DNA from: a bacterium UBP7_UBA7824
GTDB lineage: Bacteria; UBP7; UBA6624
NCBI GenBank assembly: GCA_002501535.1
Contig: DLTY01000025.1
Location: forward strand, 73,890-79,743
Direction of reading: 5' to 3'
DNA length: 5,854 nucleotides
The notes beneath the pieces were generated by a model, which worked only from the letters and a program-made list of their open reading frames with translations, made no database searches and was not told where the DNA came from. Shown in pieces: positions 1 through 5,624 of the stretch. The position numbers were made by a program, and so were the translations under genes. The stretch's first letter is position 1. The number at the start of each line of letters is the position of its first letter.

Positions 1-23
1 CCTAAGTTTTTTGATTTGTTCAT
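1..23 (-). CDS. Possible 5' end of a third minus-strand gene (partial)
   Basis: An ATG on the minus strand lies 22 bases beyond the folP stop and opens a frame reading MNKSKNL before leaving the window. Only seven codons are visible, so no function can be given. The support is its position: it is the next start in the same direction after purM and folP, at a spacing typical of a shared transcript. There is no strong Shine-Dalgarno sequence, but the folP and purM starts also lack one. It could equally be a chance ATG. Confidence 0.3.
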
Positions 24-45
24 CTTGTTATATCGTACTATTTAT

Positions 46-852
46 TCAACAATCTATTCCCCAAGACTTCATGAAAGACAGAGTTTCTTTTACGTCATGT
101 ACGCGAATTAGCTTAGCTCCATTCAAAATGCTCCAAAGCGCAACAAACAACGAACCTTCCAATCTTTCATCAACATCTTTGTTTGTAAGTTCTCCAATGA
201 GTGATTTTCTGCTGACCCCAATTGCTATGTTTTTGTCTATTTTTTTTATTTTTTCAAGATTATTGATTATTTCTATATTTGCATTTTGAGTTTTTCCAAA
301 TCCAATACCAGGGTCAAGGTAGTATTTTTTTATATTAAATTTTTGAAGCGTTTGAGATGCAGTTTGAAAAAAAGATATCACATGAGGCATAACCTCTGTT
401 TTTTTTAATGGTTTAATTTGCATTTTTCTTGGAGGCCATAAAGCATGATTAACAATCAGATGTAATTTTTTCTGGCAGATTGTTTTTAATGCTTCTTCAT
501 TAGGCATCCCAGAAGGGTTGTTGATCATTTCTACTTCGAAATCAGATATCTTTTTGATATTTTGAGAATGATATGTATCTATGCTTATTTTTGTTTTTTC
601 TTTGTCTATTTTCCCTTCTATGCTTGTGAGAAAAGGTTTCAGTCTCCTCCATTCCTCATCATGATTTAGTTGTGTTGAGTCAGGTCGAGTTGATTCTGCC
701 CCTATATCTATCCATGCTGCACCTTGATTAGACATTGCAATGCATTCGGCTACAGCTTTATCGTTTTCATATCTGCTATTTTCCCAGAAAGAATCTGGCG
801 TGATGTTGATGACGCCCATGATTTCAATAGATGATTTTGTTTTAGTTTTCAA
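46..852 (-). CDS. folP: Dihydropteroate synthase
   Basis: FolP joins p-aminobenzoate to hydroxymethyl-dihydropterin pyrophosphate to make dihydropteroate in cytosolic folate synthesis; it is the sulfonamide target. The 268 residues are a normal family length for a TIM barrel. Visible family motifs are MGVINITPDSF (residues 12-22), GAAWIDIGAESTRP (44-57), SIDT (90-93), the DPGIGFGK pterin loop (180-187), GVSRKSLIG (212-220) and the C-terminal IRVHDV (249-254). Two regions are atypical. The usual IND motif reads INN (110-112), and the usual MHM-type segment reads VNHALWPP (134-141). The start taken is a TTG that overlaps the end of purM by 11 bases. The next ATG is Met12 and would remove the first strand before the pterin motif, so TTG is preferred. 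No clear Shine-Dalgarno is seen, so translation is probably coupled to purM. Function is firm; the start is less so. Confidence 0.9.
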   Translation of the reverse strand: MKTKTKSSIEIMGVINITPDSFWENSRYENDKAVAECIAMSNQGAAWIDIGAESTRPDSTQLNHDEEWRRLKPFLTSIEGKIDKEKTKISIDTYHSQNIKKISDFEVEMINNPSGMPNEEALKTICQKKLHLIVNHALWPPRKMQIKPLKKTEVMPHVISFFQTASQTLQKFNIKKYYLDPGIGFGKTQNANIEIINNLEKIKKIDKNIAIGVSRKSLIGELTNKDVDERLEGSLFVALWSILNGAKLIRVHDVKETLSFMKSWGIDC

Positions 853-1876
853 TTATGACTTTGCCACTGCCGTTATTTGAAATTTCACCAATTTTCCAAG
901 AAGGATAGGGCAGTTCAGATAAGCATTTTAGACATTCTTGTTCTTTTTCTTTTGAAATGATTATTCCAAAACCAATACCCATATTGAAGGTTTTGTAAGC
1001 TTCTTCATCGGCTATGCCAGATTTGGATACAAGCCAATCGACAATTGTCGGTCTAGAAAAGGAAGATGGTTTTATTAAGCAGTTTACATTCTCAGGTATT
1101 ATTCTCTCGAAGTTTCTGATCATGCCTCCACCAGTGATATGTGAAAAACCTTTTATTCCATCAATTGAACCGCAAACCTTTTTGGCTAATGGCCAATATA
1201 GTCTTGTAGGTTCAGATAACTGAACTCCTACAGGGACAGATGAACCTTTGCGAGGTTGTTTGATGTCTATCTGCATTTCTTCTATTATTTTTCTAACAAG
1301 AGAAAACCCATTGCTGTGAAAACCAGAAGAAGAAACACCGATAACTATGTCTCCAGGTTCTATTTGTTGATGAGGGTCTAAGAGTTTGTGCTTATCCGTA
1401 AATGAGCCAAGGCCAAATCCAACTATATCAATTTCACCTTTCTCATAAAAGCCAGGCATTTCTGCCGTTTCTCCACCCAAAAGCACAGTTTCAGAAATAG
1501 AACATGAATCAGCAATACCTTTTATAACTTTATAAAAAACTTCTGTATCCAGGTTGCCAGTAGCGTAATAGTCCAAAAACACATCTGGCTTGGCACCACT
1601 TGCACATATGTCATTCAGAACCATGCCAACACAATCTTGACCAGCCCAGTTTTCAGTGCCCATTTCTAAATGAAGTAATGTTTTTGTACCGACGCCATCA
1701 CATGAAAGTGCAAGATTTCTATCCGATATTTTGACTATTCCAGAATAACCTGCTTTGTTGGGGATATACCTTTTGTCATGTGTTGCCGACACTAAAGATT
1801 TTATTTTCCTCAAGGAATCTTCAGCTTTTTCTATATTTACGCCTGAATCTTTGTATGTGATTTTTTTTCTTTCCAT
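842..1876 (-). CDS. purM: Phosphoribosylformylglycinamidine cyclo-ligase (AIR synthetase)
   Basis: PurM closes the imidazole ring, converting FGAM and ATP to AIR, in cytosolic de novo purine synthesis. It belongs to the PurM/SelD/HypE/ThiL ATP-binding superfamily. From the ATG at 1876 the product has 344 residues, the usual length. Motifs seen (ATG numbering) are YKDSGVNIEKA (8-18), DGVGTK (60-65), LNDICASGAKPDVFLDYYATG (87-107), LLGGETAEMPGFY (132-144), SSSGFHSNGFSLVRK (182-196), HITGGGM (246-252) and FNMGIGF (297-303). An in-frame TTG at 1888 would add MVKS, but the ATG fits family N-termini better. purM overlaps folP by 11 bases and is probably cotranscribed with it. It diverges from the NHL-repeat gene across a 56 bp gap. 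The common STDGVGTK motif reads SCDGVGTK here, which is a minor change. Confidence 0.95.
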   Translation of the reverse strand: MERKKITYKDSGVNIEKAEDSLRKIKSLVSATHDKRYIPNKAGYSGIVKISDRNLALSCDGVGTKTLLHLEMGTENWAGQDCVGMVLNDICASGAKPDVFLDYYATGNLDTEVFYKVIKGIADSCSISETVLLGGETAEMPGFYEKGEIDIVGFGLGSFTDKHKLLDPHQQIEPGDIVIGVSSSGFHSNGFSLVRKIIEEMQIDIKQPRKGSSVPVGVQLSEPTRLYWPLAKKVCGSIDGIKGFSHITGGGMIRNFERIIPENVNCLIKPSSFSRPTIVDWLVSKSGIADEEAYKTFNMGIGFGIIISKEKEQECLKCLSELPYPSWKIGEISNNGSGKVIIEN

Positions 1877-1932
1877 GCTTTTTACCAAGTATATATGTAG
1901 ATTCTATTTTTTTTCAATCTAGAATTTGAATA
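1877..1932. promoter_or_regulatory. Divergent promoter region between purM and the NHL-repeat gene
   Basis: This AT-rich 56 bp gap must hold promoters for both directions unless they lie inside the genes. On the minus strand TTGAAA (complement of 1912-1917) is followed after 16 bases by TATATA (complement of 1890-1895). That would put the transcript start only about 7 bases before the purM ATG. An alternative minus-strand -10 is TAGAAT (complement of 1901-1906), giving a leader near 20 bases. On the plus strand TAGAAT at 1920-1925 could be a -10, which would make the propeller mRNA nearly leaderless. All assignments are by eye, and the AT richness makes chance matches likely. Confidence 0.35.
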
Positions 1933-2922
1933 ATGGATAGAGATTTCTGGTCATGGTTTATGACTTGCCTGTTTGGCTCTTTTGTTTTAACATGTTTCGC
2001 TGTTGTTCTAACAGACAAGCCTTTGGTTAGGTCCGACATCTTCCCTAAAAAGTCAACCCAATCTTTCGATATTAATGAAGATTTTGCGACAAGTGCTTAT
2101 CTTCCGCAGAGCCAATCTTATGTTTTATTGGGTGATGTGAACCTTTCGGAACCTTATGGTTTTTATAGGGATTCTGATTATCTTGTTGTTGCTGATCCAC
2201 ATAGATCTTCAGGCAAGGGTTATGTGCGTTTTTACGATATTCAAACAAAGCAAGAAAATGAAGAAATGAGACATACGGCAAAGTTCCCTGCACAAATTCT
2301 CGATTTTGGAAAAAAGCAAATTCTTATAGATAATGGTTCAGGCGGATCGATCAAGGTGATTCAGGGTGCTGTTACATTATCTACATATGACGGCGTAAAT
2401 GACCCAAAGGATGGTTTTTTTGATTTTGAAAATAATTTAATTTATATTGCAGATCGTGGTAACAAAAGAATCTTGGTTCTTGATACAAATTTAGATGTTG
2501 TTTCTGAATGGGCTCCTTCAGGTGTCAGTTTTGAACCAAATGGTTTAACTATGGGTGAGAATGGGATGCTTTATGTGACAGACAAGATTGCCAAGAAGGT
2601 ATGGATTTTGAACAAAGGTAAAATTGTTGACTCTTTTGTTCCCGACAGCCCAGAAAGATTTCTTTATCCTGGAGGTATAGTTACTGACCCCTGGGGCAGG
2701 GTTTATGTTTCTGATTATAGTGCCGACAAGATTTATGTATTTGATGCCGAGGGTGTTTATCTAGATTTGATAGATAAGGATTTAATCGATGACCCCTCTT
2801 TCAAAAAGCCTAGAAATTTATTTTTTGACAAAAGCAGTGGACGGCTTTTAGTGTCTGCTGGCGATAGGTTAACAAATGCAGGGAGAATATGGAGTGTACC
2901 TGTTCCTCTATTAGAAAAATGA
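1933..2922 (+). CDS. Membrane-anchored NHL-repeat / beta-propeller protein
   Basis: The product has 329 residues and no recognised specific function. Residues 5-27 form one hydrophobic segment (FWSWF...AVVLT) with no signal peptidase site that I can see, so it is probably an N-terminal anchor with the rest outside the cytoplasm. The remainder resembles an NHL-type propeller. Three blades are clear: NLIYIADRGNKRILVLD (168-184), GMLYVTDKIAKKVWILN (211-227) and GRVYVSDYSADKIYVFD (255-271). A weaker one is at about 82-102 (DYLVVADPHR...YVRFYD), and another at 303-321. Propellers of this kind usually bind proteins, sugars or ligands, or are lyases or phosphatases; no catalytic set is evident here. 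The ATG has no obvious Shine-Dalgarno. Its stop overlaps the start of the 42-residue gene (ATGA), making it the first gene of the run leading to smpB and tmRNA. Confidence 0.85.
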   Translation: MDRDFWSWFMTCLFGSFVLTCFAVVLTDKPLVRSDIFPKKSTQSFDINEDFATSAYLPQSQSYVLLGDVNLSEPYGFYRDSDYLVVADPHRSSGKGYVRFYDIQTKQENEEMRHTAKFPAQILDFGKKQILIDNGSGGSIKVIQGAVTLSTYDGVNDPKDGFFDFENNLIYIADRGNKRILVLDTNLDVVSEWAPSGVSFEPNGLTMGENGMLYVTDKIAKKVWILNKGKIVDSFVPDSPERFLYPGGIVTDPWGRVYVSDYSADKIYVFDAEGVYLDLIDKDLIDDPSFKKPRNLFFDKSSGRLLVSAGDRLTNAGRIWSVPVPLLEK

Positions 2923-3047
2923 AAAATTCTGAAAAAGTAAAAGGCAAGAGCTTGAGCTTAGTTAGCGCTTTGCTTCTTTTGTTTGCAATTTGGCTTGGTG
3001 TTAAACTTGCATTGGCGTTCATGCTTTGGGTAACTGTGGTTAATTAA
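2919..3047 (+). CDS. Small membrane peptide, 42 residues, unknown function
   Basis: This short frame reads MKNSEKVKGKSLS followed by a hydrophobic stretch from about residue 12 to the end (LVSALLLLFAIWLGVKLAL then FMLWVTVVN). The N-terminus is lysine-rich (K2, K6, K8, K10), which by the positive-inside rule suggests a cytoplasmic N-terminus and one membrane helix or a tight pair. The reason to call it a gene is its fit: its ATG overlaps the upstream TGA (ATGA at 2919-2922) and its TAA shares a base with the next ATG (TAATG at 3045-3049). It therefore fills the whole interval between the propeller and LarA-like genes with no spare bases. I recognise no family. A helper subunit of either neighbour is an inference from position only. 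Confidence 0.7.
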   Translation: MKNSEKVKGKSLSLVSALLLLFAIWLGVKLALAFMLWVTVVN

Positions 3048-4291
3048 TGGTATCTAGATTTTACGGTAAGCAATCAGTTGATTTTAAATGGCCTCGTGGC
3101 TGGAATGTTGAAACAATGCTACCCCAAGAAAGACCTTTTGTTTTAGATGAGTTTGACATTCTTGAGGATGCTCTCGAGCAGCCTGTTGGAACCAGGACTA
3201 TTGACAAAGTGGTTAACAAAAAAGACAAAATATTAATCATTGTCCCAGATTCAAATAGGGAATTCAGGTATGAGCTTGTTTTGAATTCTGTCATCCGGAA
3301 AATATCAAAAATAAATAAGGATATTGTTTTCATGATCGTTGGAACCGATATGAATGAACTTTACATAGATGATCAATATATGAAGTTTCTTAAAGGCCTG
3401 GAAGGTGTCAAAAAGGTTATGCAGTATTCTTCTGAAGACAAGTTTGACTCTAGCGGAAAGACAAAGGCGGGAACTCGCATAAAGACAAACAAGTATTTAA
3501 ATGCTTTTACGAAGATAATCACAATTGACCAGATAAACTTTCATGATTTAGTTGGTTATTCTGGAGGGCCTGAAACACTGATAAACACATGCAGCACAGA
3601 AACGATCACAAAAAACAGGTCTCTTGTTTTCAATAAGGACAAAACTAGAAACCCGAGATGTTCAGCCGCAAGGCTAAAGGGAAACAGGATATATGAAGAC
3701 CTTATAGAGATATCAGCAAACCTAAAGCCACATTTCAATATAAATGTATTGCTTGATGAAAACAAAAAGATTGCAAGGGTTTTTTGTGGTGACTTTAGTT
3801 ATTGTCATATGGATGGTTCAAAAGTTGTAATGGGCTTCTACAGAGCCCTTGTTCCAAGGCGCAAAGTTTTAATAGCAAGTGCAGGCGGAGCTCCTTTTGA
3901 CAATACTTTATCAGAAGCATTGAAAGGTATTTTATTTTGGTATAAAACGGTTAGCCCAAGAGGTGCGTTGTTTTATTCTGCTGAATGTTCGTTAGGTTTC
4001 GGCAATAAAGAGATGTTTAAATGGGCAGCTTATCCTGCTGAGGTTTTAAGACAAAAGATAATTGATGACTTCAGCCCTGCTGCTTACAATGTTTTGAGGC
4101 TAAAAGAAGCCCAAAGGCATTGTGATATATTCATTAACTCTTCACTTCCGAATGATGAGCTGGAGTTTCTTGGCTTCAAGCCGGTATCCAATTTTGCCGA
4201 GGGTTTGCTTAAGTTAAGAAAGCATTCTGAAGGCTTGCCTGAGCTTGCATGGATTCCAAACGCTTGTCAGGTTTTAGGTATTCCGGGATGA
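3047..4291 (+). CDS. LarA-like protein (lactate racemase / DUF2088 family), divergent
   Basis: The 414 residues have the length and layout of the LarA superfamily, whose studied members are nickel-pincer 2-hydroxyacid racemases and epimerases. Visible family features are the N-terminal VDFKWPRGWNVETMLP (11-26), IIVPDSNR (64-71, matching the DxTR motif), FHDLVGYSGG (165-174) and C-terminal GGAPFDNTLSEALKG (280-294) with SAECSLGFGN (311-320). Compared with L. plantarum LarA as I remember it, Asp72, Arg75, His174 and Lys298 have counterparts (D68, R71, H166, K293). The cofactor-bearing Lys184 is Glu176, His108 is Asp101, His200 falls at R191/S192 and Gln295 is Glu290. Lactate racemase activity is therefore doubtful, as is binding of the standard cofactor. 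It may use another ligand or be non-catalytic. It is translationally linked to the 42-residue gene (TAATG) and to smpB (ATGA). Family is fairly sure; function is unknown. Confidence 0.8.
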   Translation: MVSRFYGKQSVDFKWPRGWNVETMLPQERPFVLDEFDILEDALEQPVGTRTIDKVVNKKDKILIIVPDSNREFRYELVLNSVIRKISKINKDIVFMIVGTDMNELYIDDQYMKFLKGLEGVKKVMQYSSEDKFDSSGKTKAGTRIKTNKYLNAFTKIITIDQINFHDLVGYSGGPETLINTCSTETITKNRSLVFNKDKTRNPRCSAARLKGNRIYEDLIEISANLKPHFNINVLLDENKKIARVFCGDFSYCHMDGSKVVMGFYRALVPRRKVLIASAGGAPFDNTLSEALKGILFWYKTVSPRGALFYSAECSLGFGNKEMFKWAAYPAEVLRQKIIDDFSPAAYNVLRLKEAQRHCDIFINSSLPNDELEFLGFKPVSNFAEGLLKLRKHSEGLPELAWIPNACQVLGIPG

Positions 4292-4746
4292 AGGTTTTCT
4301 CAACAAATAAGAAAGCACATTACCTATATGAAATTTCAGAAAAGTTTGAAGCCGGAATGTCTCTTGAAGGTTGGGAAGTCCGCTCCATAAGAGAGGGTAG
4401 GCTAAACCTAAACCAAGCTCATGCAAAAATCAAAGATGGAGAATTGTGGATCATAGGATCCCATATAGCTCCACTTCCCCAATCTTCTGAGAGCCAGGAT
4501 TCAACAAGAGACAGGAAGCTTTTACTCAAGAAAAAGCAGATACTTGACATTGACAGGAAGATAGAACCTAAGGGTGTGACCGTTGTTCCGCTCAAAGCTT
4601 ATCAGTCTCGAGGTAGAATAAAGATAGAGATCGCCATTGGGAAAGGAAGGACCAAGGCTGACAAAAGGTCAAGGATTCTTGAAGAACTTGACAGGAGAGA
4701 TGCAAAAGAGTCAGTCAAGCGGGCCATGAGGGGAGGCGATTACTAA
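4288..4746 (+). CDS. smpB: SsrA-binding protein SmpB
   Basis: SmpB binds the tRNA-like domain of tmRNA and places it in the empty A site of stalled ribosomes to start trans-translation. The start chosen is the ATG at 4288, giving 152 residues beginning MKVFSTNKKAHYLYEI, the normal SmpB N-terminus. An in-frame upstream start at 4249 would add 13 residues lying inside the preceding gene and is not favoured. Motifs are FEAGMSLEGWEVRSIREGR (20-38), IGSHIAPL (56-63), RDRKLLL (74-80), VVPLKAY (99-105), and GKGRTKADKR (118-127) leading into the basic C-terminal tail. In GKGxxxxDKR the residue just before DKR, His136 in E. coli and Tyr in others, is Ala124. The start overlaps the LarA-like stop (ATGA), with AGGT about 10 bases upstream as a weak ribosome site. 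tmRNA begins 11 bases after the stop. Confidence 0.95.
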   Translation: MKVFSTNKKAHYLYEISEKFEAGMSLEGWEVRSIREGRLNLNQAHAKIKDGELWIIGSHIAPLPQSSESQDSTRDRKLLLKKKQILDIDRKIEPKGVTVVPLKAYQSRGRIKIEIAIGKGRTKADKRSRILEELDRRDAKESVKRAMRGGDY

Positions 4747-4757
4747 GACATAGATTT

Positions 4758-5086
4758 GGGGGCGACTGGCTTCGACGGAAGTTGGAACAGTCGGGTTGCA
4801 AGCAGGTTTGTCATATCCCTTGATTATGACAAAAAAAGTAAACGGCAAAAACGCTTACGCATTTGCTTAATTTAATTTAAGCAAGCTCCTCCTTTCAAGT
4901 CCATGTGAGAAAGGGTAGGGGCTCAGAAATCATGGAACGGCTCCCGGACCGTTATTCGGGGTTTTTGCTTTGAGGCCTGCCGTTTGATTGTTTAGGGTAG
5001 GCTGAGCATTTAAAACAATCTAAGCTTGTAGATACTCGTCTCAATAAGACAACCGGACCCGGGTTCAATTCCCGGCGCCTCCACCA
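4758..5086 (+). ncRNA. ssrA: Transfer-messenger RNA (one-piece tmRNA)
   Basis: tmRNA acts first as an alanyl-tRNA, then as a short mRNA, to free stalled ribosomes and tag the nascent chain. The 5' acceptor strand GGGGGCG (4758-4764) pairs fully with CGCCTCC (5076-5082), including the G3-U70 wobble that marks alanine tRNAs. A discriminator A and an encoded CCA follow (5083-5086). The T arm is CCGGG (5059-5063), loop TTCAATT, CCCGG (5071-5075). GACTGGCTTCGACGG after the acceptor is the classic tmRNA 5' signature. The 329-base length is slightly below the common 350-400. A tag frame lies at 4838-4870, with its stop in a hairpin (4863-4870 pairing 4877-4884). Pairs such as CTTTC/GAAAG around 4890-4915 fit the downstream pseudoknot domain. 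No promoter or terminator is evident, so cotranscription with smpB is likely. Confidence 0.96.
4838..4870 (+). other. tmRNA tag-peptide reading frame with stop hairpin
   Basis: After a run of seven A bases the frame GTA AAC GGC AAA AAC GCT TAC GCA TTT GCT TAA reads VNGKNAYAFA and stops. With the alanine brought by the charged tmRNA, the tag would be A-VNGKNAYAFA. The stop codon sits in a hairpin, TTGCTTAA (4863-4870) with TTAAGCAA (4877-4884), as in helix 5 of known tmRNAs, which supports the frame. The exact resume codon is uncertain: GTA is the best guess, but AAC or a preceding AAA is possible. The C-terminus AFA differs from the common LAA. Confidence 0.75.
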
Positions 5087-5115
5087 AGCCTGCCAGTTGG
5101 TTAGAATCATCATTG

Positions 5116-5580
5116 ATGAAAAAAAGGCAGATCAATTCGTTCCTTGTGATCATGGTGTCGATTGCAGTTGCTGTCTTTGTCACACAGATACTTGAATCAT
5201 TGGGTCATTTTGCATTCTCAAGGGATCTCATAGAGGAAATCAGTGCGTTTGAAGATCCTGATGAGATGAAAGAGGCTTATGTGTCAATGGTTGAAAAGAT
5301 GTCCTTTCCGGCAAAGCTTTCGGTTTTGATTTCGTGGTTTCTCGGAGCCATGAGCGGAGGTTTCGTTTCAAGCCTCATGTCCTCAACAAACAAGGTGTTC
5401 CATGCAAAGATGATTGGCTACATATACCTTTTCTTCACGATATTGACACTCTTGAACATTCCGCATCCATGGTGGATGTGGCTTTCCGTCTTTCTCATAA
5501 TCCCGGCTTCCTTTATAGGGAGCAGCTTCATTCCCGCCAAGGCAAAAGATTCTGATGAACCTGAAATCATAGAGCCTTAG
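5116..5580 (+). CDS. Small multi-pass membrane protein, unknown function
   Basis: The 154-residue product (ATG at 5116; a TTG one codon upstream is also in frame) is not recognised. Four hydrophobic segments are visible: about 9-29 (FLVIMVSIAVAVFVTQILESL), 67-88 (LSVLISWFLGAMSGGFVSSL region), 99-114 (KMIGYIYLFFTILTLL) and 119-139 (WWMWLSVFLIIPASFIGSSF). Between helices 1 and 2 is an acidic, probably helical stretch (EEISAFEDPDEMKEAYVSMVEKM). The C-terminus is acidic (DSDEPEIIEP). A glycine-rich GAMSGGF in helix 2 suggests close helix packing. The gene starts 29 bases after tmRNA with no terminator between, so some readthrough is possible. Codon choice has more C-ending codons than folP. No catalytic motif is apparent. 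Confidence 0.75.
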   Translation: MKKRQINSFLVIMVSIAVAVFVTQILESLGHFAFSRDLIEEISAFEDPDEMKEAYVSMVEKMSFPAKLSVLISWFLGAMSGGFVSSLMSSTNKVFHAKMIGYIYLFFTILTLLNIPHPWWMWLSVFLIIPASFIGSSFIPAKAKDSDEPEIIEP

Positions 5581-5614
5581 AAACTTTCAGGCACCTTTAC
5601 AGGTAAATCTATTT

Positions 5615-5619
5615 AGGTG
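5615..5619 (+). promoter_or_regulatory. Shine-Dalgarno sequence of the right-edge gene
   Basis: AGGTG lies five bases before the ATG at 5625, the clearest ribosome binding site in the window, and it decides that start. CACCT at 5592-5596 is fully complementary to it and could mask it. ACCT there can also pair with AGGT at 5601-5604, so two exclusive foldings are possible. Confidence 0.6.
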
Positions 5620-5624
5620 TAGCC

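Noticed and set aside
236..258. Long T run as a terminator or slippage site
   Set aside because: It encodes the Lys/Ile-rich stretch of FolP on the minus strand, has no adjoining stem, and the frame continues through it to conserved motifs.
1014..1223. 69-codon plus-strand frame inside purM
   Set aside because: Antisense shadow of a strongly conserved enzyme.
3061..3333. 90-codon open frame on the minus strand inside the LarA-like gene
   Set aside because: It is the shadow of a well-supported coding frame, with no family motif and no ribosome site.
4249..4287. Upstream start for smpB adding 13 residues
   Set aside because: The added residues do not resemble SmpB and lie entirely within the LarA-like coding region; the ATG at 4288 gives the normal N-terminus and an ATGA junction.
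5087..5115. CCAA...TTGG inverted repeat just after tmRNA as a terminator
   Set aside because: Only four pairs with a long loop and no T run following; not a credible intrinsic terminator.
5060..5115. tmRNA 3' end as the edge of an integrated element
   Set aside because: No integrase or duplicated tmRNA end is seen in the window, and smpB upstream has the same G+C as the genes downstream.
5334..5555. 73-codon frame overlapping the small membrane protein
   Set aside because: Lies wholly inside the better-supported frame, has an unusual basic composition and no independent start signal.
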